A DNA stretch of 64,000 bases from Agelaius tricolor (taxonomy: Eukaryota; Chordata; Aves; Passeriformes; Icteridae), in contig JALJCS010000004.1 in NCBI GenBank assembly GCA_023055355.1, positions 30,284,744-30,348,743 on the forward strand, written 5' to 3'. The position numbers and the translations under genes were made by a program. Numbering within the stretch: the first letter of the stretch is position 1; the number at the start of each line of letters is the position of its first letter. This document shows positions 23,042 to 34,900 of the stretch, piece after piece. The notes beneath the pieces are model-generated. The model did no database searches, was not told where the DNA came from, and saw only the letters and a program-made list of their open reading frames with translations.

Positions 23042-25616
23042 GTCACTGAAAATTTCTGTGGCCTGTATGTTTCATTAAGAGTATGCAGTTTCGTAATGTT
23101 ATATAACAGAAGAAACAACTTTTTTTTTTTTAAACTGTATGTCTTCTGTCAGTTTTGCATCTTTTTCATCATGTTTTTAAAATATTGACAGCAATATATA
23201 AGCTTCTAACTCGTAGTGTTCTGAAAATTCATTCATTCTGATTTCATTCATGGAACTCTGTAGCAGTTAAACATTTCTGTGACAGGAAGATAAAGTTAGG
23301 CACATTTTAACTGGGAATGATGAACAGTAAAAACACTAGCAGGACAAATAGGGAGTAAGTTTATCCACAGTCGGTAGCTACCCTTCTTCCAATAATGTCA
23401 TTCTATCCAAATGAAAAGTGTTTTGAGTTCTCTGTCTCAGAATCTTTTTGCTTTATGTAGAAATTCCCAGAATATCTATGCACCTCTTACAAAGGCCAGA
23501 CTAGATAATTTCCAAGTTGAGGATTCACATTAAATACTTATTTCTGTTATATGTACTTGTGACATTTTGTTTTAAACATAGAGGGAACCTTAATGTATTT
23601 AACATTAATCACTTTCATTAGAAACAATGTTTCAGCTGACAGCTCTTTTTCTCAAAAAATGTCAGGATAAAATAGAGAGACTACTCCATATTGTCTCTGC
23701 AGGGCTGTAGTGCTAGAATAGTCTACATAGGCATTAAGTCTCTGAGCCCTGGATTTTGGTCTCCCAGCCAGTTCAGCCAAGCAGTCAAAGGCTGATAATT
23801 TGGTGACAGTAGATTTTTCTTTGGTCATGTTCTTGCTGCCAGATTTATGAAAAATGTAGTTCTGACTTCCAGTAGTACTGGACAGATGGTCAAGAGTCTT
23901 AATTGTACTGTAGTGTGAAAGGGATAAAAACTTAACAATATATAATCGGGTCACCTTGTCTCCCCTCTGTGTCAACTAATTTGTCTTCTTTTCAGTACAC
24001 TGTTTTCTGACATATATTTAATGATTTTAATCAAAATTTTCAGAGTATCTGTCCATTTTGTCTGCAGTATCTATGTGACTTTAATGGGCTTCAGTAGTTT
24101 TACATGTATAAAAGCCTATTCCATGATAATGACAAGGTGAAGATGAATATTCAGAGGAGGACAAAAAAAATAGAACTTTTTCTTGCCTGCACTGTAAATA
24201 AATAATAGAATTCACGTACATAGGTTTAACTGAAAAGAAAGCAAATACATCTTGTCATTAAATACCTCACACAGGTACTTTATACTTCCTGTGAATTTGG
24301 TTTGTTGATGCCATTCACTGAAATGTGGAAAAGTCTTTCAATTTATAAAAGTTCATATGTTAGGGGAACCAAAATATTTGCATTGGGAAAGTGGTAGAGA
24401 TGGCTGGAGCACTGAACTCAGGATGTTCATGGTCTCTTGCTGTATGCAGAAACTGTGCTTTATTTTGGAACAATAGGTGGCAGTCTTTATCTTCTGCTTG
24501 TCTCATCTCCAAGTAGTTAAGGTGTCTTTCTTCTACAAAAAATAGCTAATATGCTTAGGCAGCGATAGCAGAAAGTAAGGCTTGGCTATGTCAGTAATCA
24601 AACTAAACAAGCTAAAAATTCAACTTCTCTAAAGTGAAGTCCACACAGAATCTGATAAATATGAGCCTGAAAACAAGTGGCATTTAATCATTACTGTCAT
24701 TTTTCTGCATTTGTGTGATTTGAGGGCTGAATTGAGAGAAAATTATTACATCTCTTTGTAAAGCCCTCATCCAGAAATATATTCTGTCCTTTCTTACTAA
24801 GAAGGTGAATATGAGAGGTTTTTTTCCCTGTTGTCTTGAAGAGTGTGTGTGTGTGTGTCTCTGCCCAAGAAGAGTCATGAAGGAGAAGAGAGGAAGCAGT
24901 AGACAGCAACCAAGTAAGTACTGGCTCAAAGATACTATGGAAAGAGCTGAAAGCCCAGTTTAGTCTGCAAGACTTCCTGAAGTAATTTGAAACCATGAAA
25001 ATAAATTGGTTTGTATGAACTACTTTGGCAACTTTTTCCACTCTAAAAGAGATGGATGTGGACTCTGCCACAAATTGACTAACAAGAAAGTCTGCTGCAC
25101 CCATGTTCATAGGTGGAAATTAGGAAAGTTTCTTTAGCAAAAAAAAAAAATTTAAAAAGAATTGCTTCCATCACCTGCTGTGTTTATTCTTTGTCTTTTT
25201 GTCTTTAAAACCCCTTTATGTGATAATATGGAAGGTATTTGGAATAGCTCTACCTTCAGGTCGCTGAACAAGTATAAAGGAAGAAAGTAACCAAGTGTAT
25301 ACAACCCAAAATATTGAATCAGAGTACTATTTTCTAGAACTTGCACTGTTTAAACTTCTTCAGAAACTGGAAATTGAATGCAAATTTTTCTAGCTGGAAG
25401 TTTCCACACTTAAAATTTTCATTTATGTTCTACATTGTAGTATCTAACAGCAAGATATAAAAGGTAGAGGAAAAAAGTACAAAGTTAATATAAAAGTTAA
25501 GAAAAAATTTTAGCTGACTACAGGTTACATAGGCAGAATCTTTTAGTAAATAAGTTGTGATTTGTCAGTAGTCATAATGAACATGAAATGTATGAATCTT
25601 CTTTGACTAACCTGAT
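23042..25616. other. Intergenic, nothing recognised
   Basis: AT-rich; best frame 137 codons (24697-25110, minus) looks like chance. Confidence 0.5.
24842..24859. repeat. (GT)n microsatellite
   Basis: About eight GT units. Confidence 0.95.
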
Positions 25617-26802
25617 CTCATTTTATGACTAAGTGGCCCACCTGGTGGATGCAGGAAAGGCTGTGGATGTTGTCTGTTTGGACTTCAGCAAGGCCTTTGA
25701 CACTGTCTCCCACAGCACACTCCTGGACAAGCTGGCAGCCCAGGAGTGGCTTGGACAGGAGCACTCTGTGCTGGGTTAGGAACTGGCTGGATGGCCGGGC
25801 CCAGAGGGTGGAGGTGAACGGTGCCACATCCAGCTGGGGCCAGTCAGCAGTGGTGTCCCTCAGGCGTCTGTGCTGGGGCCTGTTTTGTTCAGTGTCTTCA
25901 TTGATGACATGGATGAGGGTACTGAGTCCTTCATTAGTAAGTTTGCGGACAACACTAAGCTGGGATCACGTGTTGATCTGTTGGAGGGTAGAAGGGCTCT
26001 GCAGGGAGACCTGGAATTGTTGGGTGGGTGGGCAGAGTCCAGTGGGATGTAGTTTAATAAATCCAAGGGCCGAGTCCTGCATTTTGGCCACAATAACTCC
26101 CTGCAGTGTTACAGGCTGGGGACGGTGTGGCTGGAAAGGGACCTGGGGGTACTGGTGACAACTGAGTGGACATGAGCCAGCAGTGTGCCCTGGTGGCCAA
26201 GAAGGCCAAAGGCATCCTGGCCTGTGTCAGGAGCAGTGTGGCCAGCAGGAGCAGGGAGGTCATTCTCCCCTGTACTCGGCACTGGTGAGGCCACACCTCG
26301 AGTGCTGTGTCCAGTTCTGGGCCCTCAGTTTGGGAAGGACCTTGAGACGCTTGAGCGCGTCCAGAGGAGGCAGCGAGGCTGGAGAGGGGTTGGGAACACA
26401 AACCCTGTGAGGAACAACTGAGGGAGCTGGGGGTGTTTAGCCTGGAGAAAAGGAGACTCAGGGGTGCCCTTATCACTCTCTAGAACTCCTTGAAGGGTGG
26501 CTTAAGTCAGGTAGGGTTGGTCTCTTTCTCCAGGGAACAACTGACAGAACCAGAGGACAGAGTCTCAAGCACCACCAAGGGAAATATAGGTTGGATATTA
26601 GGAAAAAGTTTTTCACAAAAAGAGTGATAAAGTTCTGGAATGGCCTTCCAGGGGCGTGGTGGAGTCACCATTCCTGGATGTGTTTAAAGAAAGACTGGAT
26701 ATGACACTTGATACCATAGTTTAGTTGAGGTGTTAGGGCATGGGTTGGACTCAATGATCTTTAAGGTCTCTTCCAACCTAGTGATTCTGTGATTCTGTGA
26801 AT
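25617..26802 (+). mobile_element. CR1 LINE, RT C-terminal part and 3' UTR (dead)
   Basis: Largest CR1 in the window. Frame fragments read [34 protein letters not shown], and KFADNTKLG. In the CR1 reverse transcriptase the last motif is normally FADD; here the second Asp codon is Asn (aac), and stops and frameshifts interrupt the frame. The element ends with the CR1 3' tail, GGTCTCTTCCAACCTAGTG followed by two ATTCTGTG units (26783-26800). 5'-truncated. A 177-codon frame at 25625-26158 is an out-of-frame shadow. Confidence 0.95.
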
Positions 26803-27549
26803 TGTTATATTTGAAGTTTTAACAATTCATCATTTTGAGAGTTAATGTAACTAAATATTGAAATAAATTTTGACTTTTCATTTGATAGTCCACAATGTGT
26901 TTCCTTTATTTTCAGCATGGTAGTTTACACACTTATTTCAAAGGATTAAAAAAAATTGGTTAAATTCAAAGCAATGCTATTATGGTTCTAAGAAGAACAT
27001 GAATTCAGAACCATTAAAGATTTTGGAATTTATCAACCAAGAAACTCTTGAAGATTGGTACATTTTTGGTCTCACTCATTATTTGATTTGACGTAGCCAT
27101 TATTGTCCTTAGATATGGCTATCCATCCCATTAATATTACTTTAAAAAAACCTACAACATCAGAGCACCAGAGGAAGTCCAAAAATATTCTTAACATCAC
27201 CTGACACTTTTTTTCCCCCTTTTTTTTCCTTTTTTTTTTCTTCTAGCTTTAAAACAGTGAAGAATAGCATCTGCAGTACTGGAATCAGAAAAGGATTAAA
27301 ACAATGAAATTTCTGACATGTGTGGAGTAGTATACTTATCTTGAATGATGATGATCTTGACTCTATTTAAAACGTGACTTTGGTAAATTGAAAAAACTAA
27401 AATCAGTGATCCTAACTGCAGGATAATAAATATGATGTAAATTTTTTTAAGAGAAATGCATCCAGTAGAAAAGTATATTGATGCAGTGCCAGAATACCCA
27501 CTAGCTCCCAACAAAGTGCCAGGAGTGGCTGTTCCCAGATTCAATGCGA
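26803..27549. other. Intergenic between CR1 and provirus
   Basis: Contains T-rich runs at 27210-27240. A hydrophobic 82-codon minus frame (27296-27544) might be env-derived but I cannot support it. Confidence 0.4.
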
Positions 27550-27744
27550 TCTGAGCAACAGTAGAGCACAGCTTGCTCTCTGCAGCACAGTGGTGGGCAA
27601 AAGCGCTGAAGGCAGAGACAAGAATGAGGGAATCTTATTGATTCCAAGGTGGTCTATTACCAAGGAGAGTCCAGGGATGAAAGACTACAAGCCCTGGTGT
27701 GCAGGGACTTCTATACAGGGGCAGATCTAGGGGAGGGTGCATTT
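27550..27744 (-). mobile_element. Partial 3' LTR of the provirus
   Basis: The minus strand has CCCCTGTATAGAAGTCCCTG, TCCCTGGACTCTCCTT and AATAAG, a TATA-then-poly(A) order like the nested LTR, with which it shares the TCCCTGGACTC segment. U3 is mostly missing. The end is not determined. Confidence 0.45.
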
Positions 27745-28050
27745 TTACTGACCCAAATAGTTCCGGTTCCTGGGACTCAGTTGGTGCATGTGGTAGTTTT
27801 CTGGTCCAGTAGTCCACGGAGTTAAACTTCTCATTTTTAGAGCTATGATCCCAGATCTGCAGAGCTCAGATGGTATCCTCTGGTATTGGCCACACATACA
27901 TAAGTAACCCTACCACAGAGGTGGAAAAAGGGTTACTCGGGCTGGCTACTGAGAGACACATAGTCTCTCCTGTTTGTTGAGGTTAGCAAGGGTGACCCAT
28001 ACATTTTGACTTGGTTGGAACACTATCCAGGTGTTACTTGGAGGAAGGAA
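27745..28050 (-). pseudogene. ERV env surface-protein remnant
   Basis: Minus text NVWVTLANLNKQERLCVSL, then SNPFSTSVVG and PTESQEPELFGS resembles the start of an avian betaretrovirus-like envelope surface subunit. At least one stop lies between the segments. The remainder of env is missing. Confidence 0.55.
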
Positions 28051-28054
28051 ATAG

Positions 28055-28325
28055 AGAAGGCTACAAACTGTGAGCAAGGAATATGTCATTCTCAGTCTTT
28101 TTAGGAGTCCTTGGTGAGTCCTGGTCTTGTCCTGGAATTGCTCTCTGGTTCTTCACTAGGTCCCCTGTTGGAGCTTCTGATGGTTCCGTGAGCTCCTGAA
28201 ATGGCTGTAACTGAGGTTTGATATTCTTGGCTGGTATCCACTTCAGTCCCACACCTATGGACACACACGGGCAAATCCCCTTCCCCAGGTGACAAGGGGA
28301 AAGGCCCCTGAAACTTATAATTTAC
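28055..28325 (-). pseudogene. ERV integrase C-terminal remnant
   Basis: Minus text GVGLKWIPAKNIKPQLQPFQ matches the DNA-binding end of class II ERV integrases (W-I-P-A-K). The catalytic core is absent; a deletion joins this directly to RNase H. Confidence 0.6.
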
Positions 28326-28419
28326 TTATTAAGTAAATTACATAGCTTATTGTTGGAGGCTTTTAAGTAACACTGCTTCAGCTCTCCTGACCACTCCTGT
28401 AACACAAAAAGAATCAGTA

Positions 28420-28644
28420 ACTGAATTAAAAGGAAACACAGATTTTGAAAAAACAGATGACTGCTGTGAGCTCCACAATTTGTGGTGAGTCTTCCACCGG
28501 TTCAATATCTGATTCCCATTCCTTTGTATTTGGATTCTGTCTGGTAATCACAGATTTCTCGGATTTTCTTGAACCATCTGTAAAAATGTAATCACAATAA
28601 GAAGGGTAGGGCTTTGCAAGGGTTTTAAAATTAATTTAACAGAA
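28420..28644 (-). pseudogene. ERV RNase H remnant
   Basis: The minus strand reads FTDGSRKSEKSVITRQNP, then KEWESDIEPVEDSPQIVEL. The DGS and EL-TAV segments correspond to the catalytic Asp and Glu of RNase H. Interrupted from its upstream part by the nested LTR; the rest is deleted. Confidence 0.75.
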
Positions 28645-28650
28645 GAATGC

Positions 28651-29095
28651 TGTTGCAGCAGGCAAGCATTGGTCAGAGTGCCACGTCCTTGCCAAGAAGC
28701 ATCCTTAGAAGGATGTCCTGGGGGCAGCGATCTAGGTCTTTTAGAATCCCGGTGATGTAGAAGAAGGAGACAGGGTCTTCATGGAGTTCCAAGGAGAGCC
28801 TTTATTGCTTCTGCCTTGAAGGGAGTCCAGGGACAAAGAGACCACACAGGCAGGGGAAACAGGTGTTTATACAGGAATAGTGAGGGGCAGGGTAGAACAT
28901 TGGGATGAATGGGATGAGGGCACAGGGGCGGAGCAAAGGGGAAGGACTGATGGGGTACAAAGACTCAACATACAGAAGCAAAGCATTTTGGGGGGAATCT
29001 TTTAGCTCACCACAACCAAGGAGGTTATAGTTTAGGGGTTGGTTCTCCAGGGGAGTGCAGCAAGCCTTTCCGTGGCTGGTTTTCTGGCCTCCACA
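28651..29095 (-). mobile_element. Nested solo LTR with 6-bp target duplication
   Basis: 445 bp. On the minus strand it runs from TGTGGAGGCCAG to GCTGCAACA. The flanks carry the perfect duplication GAATGC (28645-28650 and 29096-29101), the length class II ERV integrases make. TATA box TATAAACA (28864-28871) and AATAAA (28801-28806) are 57-63 bp apart, as in an LTR. It splits pol between the tether and RNase H of the older provirus. Confidence 0.9.
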
Positions 29096-29101
29096 GAATG
29101 C

Positions 29102-29475
29102 AATAACTTAGGTTCAGGATATGAATTGAAATTTGGCCCATGAAATCTGCGAAAGAAAATTGAAAACATTCAGATTGCTGAAATAATCAGTCAAAATGAT
29201 TAGAAGAGATACAAAGATAACTGAAAAATCCTTCCCCAAAAAGGAGAGGAGTCAGGATCTAGCCTTTATAATTAGTTGAGATATGATTTCGGGGCAAGTG
29301 GCAATTGTTTTGCTCTGTTGGTATGATAAAAAGACCCATTCTAAAATTAATAAGGGGTCCTGTATTTTTAAATCCCACTGAAAAATTAAACCATATAAAT
29401 GAAAGTATGCCAGAACTGCAAATAAAAAGGGTAAATTGGGTTGAGTTAATGGGCTTGACACAACTCAATGGCTTG
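29102..29475 (-). pseudogene. ERV RT connection/tether remnant
   Basis: Minus text DPLLILEWVFLSYQ and IISQLIIKARS, then LLSFLGKDFSVI after a stop, belongs to the RT-RNase H tether of class II ERVs. The segment ends at the target duplication of the nested LTR and continues in the RNase H piece beyond it. Confidence 0.65.
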
Positions 29476-29699
29476 CAGCACTTTATCCAAGGCTTCCTCA
29501 GCTTCCTTGCTGAACATCCTGGGGAAATTCAAAGCTGTGTCCCCTCTCAGTAAATCAAATAGGGGGGCTAAATCCTGATTTGTAATTCCTAATAATGATT
29601 GAATCCAATTGATTGTTCACAGGAGTTGTTGCATCTCATTGAGGGTCTTAGATTGGTCTTTTAGTTGCAAAGTCTGAGTTGTAATTATCTGCTATGTGA

Positions 29700-30445
29700 T
29701 TTTGTATCCAAGGTATTTCCAAGGAGGAAGCTGTTGAATCTTTCCCTTGGTTACACTGAATCCAGCGTTCTGCTCTGCTGAGATGACGTCTTGGGAAGTT
29801 TCCAGGAGGGCTGGATGGTTTTCAACTGCTATCAGGATATCATCCATATAGTGAAAATTAATGGGAGTGTGGATGTTTCTCCCAACTGGGAGACAAAATT
29901 TTAGCCATGTACCACTGACATATTCTGGGAGAAATTTTCATTCCTTGTGGTAGCACAACCAGTGATATCTTTTTAAGGGTGCTTTCCGATTGATAGAAGG
30001 AACTGAGAAAGCAAATTGTGGTGCATCGTCTGGGTGCAAATGAATATTAAAAAAACAGTCCTTTAAATCAGTAATAATTAAGTTCCAGTTCTTGGGAATC
30101 ATAGTTGGCAAGGGTAAACCAGGCTGTAGATGTTCCATTTCCTCAGTAAGAGTATTAACCTCCTCAGGTCTTGGAGGAGGCGTTGTTTCTCACTATGCAG
30201 TTTTTTAATCACAAATATGGGGATATTCCAAGGGCTGGTAGTTGGACAAGATGACCTTTGTCTAACTGTTGTTTAACTACTTGTTCAAGCACAACCACTT
30301 TCTCAGATGACAAGGGCCACTGATCAACCCAGAGGGGCCACTTTGATGTCCCAGTTAATTTTAGGGTGTCAGGCTCATTAGCAGCCCATGTTAAAAATTT
30401 GTTTCCAGCCTTACTTCCCACTGTAAGGGTAAGTCCTTTCCCCAC
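29700..30445 (-). pseudogene. ERV reverse transcriptase remnant
   Basis: Two frame pieces. One (30445-30209) covers the RT N-terminus (WPLSSEKVVVLEQVVKQQL). Another (30138-29938) covers the palm start with DLKDCFFNIHLHPDD. A frameshift follows at YHWLC, after which VLPQGMKISP continues in another frame. The catalytic YMDD motif is still intact at 29839-29850. Confidence 0.85.
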
Positions 30446-30589
30446 AAGACTACATTATCCTGAACCACAAATGGCTTGGTAGTGGTAAATACATCCATCA
30501 GGGCCCTTAAAACTGATAGAATGTAGGCTACAAAAGCTGGCACAGTAATACCTGACAAAGTGTCTAATGATGGAGTTGTGGTTCACTCT

Positions 30590-31035
30590 GGTGGTCAATG
30601 GCGTTTGAAGATTAGTGTTATGTTGGCTCTGGTGTCAACGAGCCTCTTGAGGACAATGGTTTTCCCCATGTGGTTTGCAACACAGCTGATCTCTGGGTGT
30701 CCATGACTGATCCTCCTAGTCCAAGTGGTGAAGGAGGTACTACAGTGTGGTTCAGGTAAGAGAAAAGTTTGTGCAATTATTATTCCTTGAGGAATGGAAC
30801 ATGGGGGATCAGGACACCTAGCAAGGACTGTGATTTCTTGGCTTGAGGTGACTATTAGAACAGAAGGTGTCACATAAAATCCTTCTGAGTGGGTCCTACT
30901 GATGATTCCTGTGATTAAGAACTTACATGGCTGTTGTTCCGGGCCTAACTGTCCTGTGGAAATAGTATGATGCACGATATCTGCTGTAAGTACTGGCTGC
31001 GCAGTCAGCAGCTCTGGTCTGGTGCCTGGGGGCAC
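30590..31035 (-). pseudogene. ERV dUTPase-protease remnant
   Basis: A 146-codon frame holds dUTPase-like text (KFLITGIISRTHSEGFYV, ITVLARCPDPPCSIPQG) and then a protease start. The protease active-site triad region, normally D-T-G-A, reads DTRAN, so the catalytic glycine is lost. The frame stops soon after. Confidence 0.75.
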
Positions 31036-31089
31036 TGCAGCTGGGAGGTTGGTGATTATGCACCGTAGCTGTTGATTTGTGGGCAGCTG

Positions 31090-31335
31090 GTGGTCTCAGG
31101 CATGCTTGACAGGGATGTTTGTGTCATCACACGCTGCTGTCCTGTGCTCTGCTGGCAGTTTCGTGCCTGGTGACAACAGCATCCATGTACTTGGCGAGAG
31201 TTTTTGTGTCTTGACAATGCTTTTTACACCCACAATGCTTTTGTGACAACTTTGTTTTTGATTTATTACGTCTCTTTTGTGAAACATCCTTACTTGACAC
31301 AATTTTGGCAAGGCCTTAGTTTTTGTCATTGCTGG
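31090..31335 (-). pseudogene. ERV nucleocapsid region remnant
   Basis: Lies between capsid and pro. Cys- and His-containing text in two frames (for example CQNC in one) suggests remains of CCHC zinc knuckles, disrupted by stops. Identified mainly by position. Confidence 0.45.
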
Positions 31336-31389
31336 TTTTTAATGGTCTCCTTAAAGGCTGTGAGAGCCTCTGCTAATACTTGCATTTGG

Positions 31390-31620
31390 ATCATAGCAGT
31401 TTATTCTTGCTGTTCCTGTTGTCCTCCTGAGCAGATGTTTGTGCATTAGCAAGGACTTGTGCCTGGAGCACAGCAGAGTGCTCCGGAGTTGCTGTGTGGC
31501 TGCATGCCCTGATCATTTGAGCAATGGTGGGCTTGGGGTCAGAGGGCAATGCATGCAGTGCCTTTCTACATTCAGAGTTAGCATTTGAGACCACCAACCA
31601 TTTTCTTATCTCATTGCTGC
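31390..31620 (-). pseudogene. ERV gag capsid C-terminal remnant
   Basis: The minus frame contains NANSECRKALHALPSDPKPT followed by IAQMIRACS, the end of a class II capsid domain. The gag part before it is absent or scrambled (stops), and the reading breaks after about 68 codons. Confidence 0.75.
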
Positions 31621-31938
31621 TTCCAGTAAATTGTCCTTATCTCAGCCTTTTGCGTCTCCAGTTCTTCTCTCCAACACACCCTAAGGAAGGGCAAAGGGAA
31701 AGCAGGGGAGTGAGCAAGTGGCACATGGTTTCACTAGTAGCCCTAAATTGGAGAATACCATTCCTAAACCAAGACACTACTCTGAATAAAAGACATTGAA
31801 CAAAACGAAAAGCAAACAGGAACAGTAGAGCAGAACCAAAAAAAAAAAAACCAAACAACAAACCCAAACAAACAAAAAACCCAAAAAACCACCACCAAAA
31901 TAAAAAAACAAACCAAAAACAAAACACAAAAACCCAAA
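31621..31938 (-). mobile_element. LTR-derived repeat with A/C-rich tail
   Basis: Minus text TCTTGGTTTAGGAATGGTAT and TCTCCAATTTAGGGCTACTA resembles the avian ERVL-type LTR 3' part. The A/C-rich low-complexity tract 31836-31938 follows. It cuts into the gag remnant. Confidence 0.4.
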
Positions 31939-34900
31939 AGAAGCAGGAAAAGAATAGGTGTGTATGGACAAAAAAATGACATAACTGAGAAAAGGATGAT
32001 TATAATTAGTCAAAGCAAGACTCCCTGAAATACGCTGATATGTTTATTTTCCCAGATCAAGTATGGACGCAAGTTTTTGCAAGAATTGGATTTCTAGAGT
32101 CCTGCTTTCTGACACACAGTCTAGGTGCTGATTGCGGTCCTGTTGGAAGTTGGAACATCAATCTGCTATTCCTTCACAAAAACACGAATTGTAGGAAGAG
32201 GTTGCCATTGCAGCAAGTAGCTTTATTCCCCTTTGGGCAGAGTAGATGCCAAAAGGAAAAAACATTCAATTTTTTTTTCAGTATTCCTGTTGTCCTGAGT
32301 AGAAATGTACAGATAAATTCCATCTTGCCTGGTTAATTTTTTTAGCTCTTCCATTTGTAACTCATAGTAATTTTTAATATTTTTTCTGGCCCTTTTTCCC
32401 CCCTTTTTTTGTCATCTGAAGCTTAATGAAGTATAGTCAAGTCATTTATATCTGATACATGTACAAAAAATATGTTCACTGATAGAAAAAAATCCACACT
32501 TAGGAAAAAATTTAAAAAGTTTGATCTTGCACAGTCACACAAGTGTACACCCTCTTAGCACCCTCTCCTGAGCTGTGAGAAGCTGGAATAATTTTTTTTC
32601 ATTGGGCTCTAGCAACAACCCTTGGACTGCTTAACTGATTTTTCAAGCTAAAGAGATGTGGGACAATATAACCATGACCATCACAGAAGAATATAAAGCT
32701 ACAAAAACATCAGAAACAAGTTGCACTTTGCACATAAGACCATTGTGGGAAAGGAGAGACTCAACTTCTTACTTTTTATCTATGAGAAAAAATATAAAAA
32801 AAAAAAATAGCTATTTAGAAAGAGAAAAACATTATATTCCATATAAAATAAAAAGCAGCCAAAGTGCAAGCTCTAGTTAATATGGGAGTGAAATGACTGT
32901 TAGAATATTAATTACTGGAAAAGCATCTGAACTATGCAAGAAATTATGGTAATAATTTCATTTCAAGAAATTTTTGTGAAGTAAAGAAATAAAATAAAGG
33001 CATTTTTCTAATAAATAGAAATATATTTGTACTCTCTACCAAAGACCTATTCTGTATTTATTTAACTAAAAATATAAGTCATTTGACAGTCGTGGATAAT
33101 CAAAAACCACAAAATATTGGCCGCATTTCAGAACAGAATTGACCAATTTTGGAAGATGGTTAGCATTAAAATAGTGCTTTTCATTATTGTTTTTTCTAAG
33201 AAAAGCTATAAAAAATGTTTGTCACACTGTTCATTGTTATTTTTAAAACTGACATGTTATTTATTATAGCTTTGTGTATTATTTGTATCTTTCTCTAAGT
33301 CAATGCAAAGTGACACTCAGATGTAACATTTTGTACTTTCACAAGCCCAAGCACACATTGATAATATTTACTTAGAGGGAAGCTGGCAGATCCCCCCCCA
33401 CCAAAAGCCTCCTTTGCTCCATCCAAATGTCTTTTCTATGATCCTTCATCTCCCCAAGCTCTTGAAAACTGGCAAAGGGGATCACTCTGATTTTTTGGAA
33501 AGCAAGGATTTTGAGGAGCATGAGGATTTACTCAACCCATAGCAAGTAAGCAGGACATAGTTCACATCCCAACATATCCTACATCTAGATCCTCTGTCAG
33601 AACAAGTTCACCAGGTTCTGCAGGGCAGAGGAGCATGTAGTGAAATATGACTGGGTGATTGGATGGGTGGGAGTAGGAACAGACAGACACTGAGGGACAG
33701 GGATGGGGGGCACAAAGAAGATTAGATTTTACATTAACTTTTTACTTGCTAAGAGTTTGTGATAAATTCCCTGGTAAGTATAATCATATGACTGACACTG
33801 TAGGGTCTTCCTTAAGAAAAGGATTATGAAGAATCTTATTAATGAGAACAGGAAAAAAATACCATTTTTATATTACTTGATACCAGGTAATTTACTTCAT
33901 ATTTTATTGGGCAGCCAATAAAAAACAGGCAGATGGCTCACAGTACCCAGAGGGAAAGCTGTCAATCTTTTATATCTGCGTGGTTTTCTGAACAGGACTA
34001 AAACTTCAGATAAGTAAAATTATTTTACAAGGAAATAGAACCCTTAAAGCTGTGATTCTCAGATTGCTTTATTTAAACAGGCTGTTGGAAATTCTCCAAT
34101 TTTTGGACAGACTATTTCACTGAACATTTAATTGTTTTGTTGACAAATACTAGTATTCATATACATTTCCATATACATTAAAATTGCAGAGTTTTATACT
34201 TCTTTAAATTCTCTTACTACCATGCAGGTTTTTTTTGCATCTCTTCATCCATTTTTCATTTCTTCTGTTATTTCCTGCTAAATAATTGCTAAAATGCTCG
34301 GGCTAATTTATAAATAAATGTTCTTAGAGAAACATGACACATACTCCTTGATACTGGTCATAAATTTAAAATGTAAGGTAATACATTTCCAGGTTTTATT
34401 GTCTACTTCTTAGTAATGCTGACCTGAGTTTAATTATTTGTTTACTTCACATATGACTGAATGGGTTAATGAGATATGTACAGGAGAGTAAAATTATTCT
34501 ATTATTTTGATTTCAATGCCACTACTGCTTTTTATTACTTTAGGTGTTTCTGAGTGCTAAGTCCCATTTTAGAGTGCAAGTGCATATTGCTTACCTTGAT
34601 TAAGAATTGCTTAGACAAGGAGGTACAGACTGTATTAGCTAGTACTCCTCGCCCAGTGTTTTCCCTACCAATGTGTCTAGACTGTTTCTTTGGAAAGACA
34701 TATTTCTGGCTTTTAATTTTTTTCTACAGAATACAAAACTTCTGTTGGAACAGTAAGGAGAATTATGTGATTTTGTTTCTGGAGGCTCCTTATAATTACA
34801 TGGTATTATGTTTTAAAAAGCAGCTGTCATTCAGACAAGGAAGTGTGATTGTGCTCTTACCTTCTGCAAAATTTTCAGAGGCTGTATTTCTAGTTCATGG

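Larger units (their letters stand above)
27550..31620 (-). mobile_element. Decayed betaretrovirus-like (class II) provirus
   Basis: Reading leftward on the minus strand, parts of gag, pro with dUTPase, RT, connection, RNase H, integrase C-terminus and env follow in retroviral order, ending in an LTR-like block. dUTPase fused ahead of protease is characteristic of betaretrovirus-type elements. Every region carries stops, frameshifts or deletions; the 5' half of gag, most of integrase and most of env are missing. A younger solo LTR (28651-29095) interrupts pol. The right end is cut by an unrelated repeat at about 31.62 kb. The copy is a fossil and cannot encode a virus. Confidence 0.88.

Noticed and set aside
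24697..25110. 137-codon minus frame
   Set aside because: Contains the translated GT microsatellite (His-Thr repeat); chance.
25625..26158. 177-codon plus frame
   Set aside because: Out-of-frame reading of the CR1 reverse transcriptase; Trp-rich and without family motifs.
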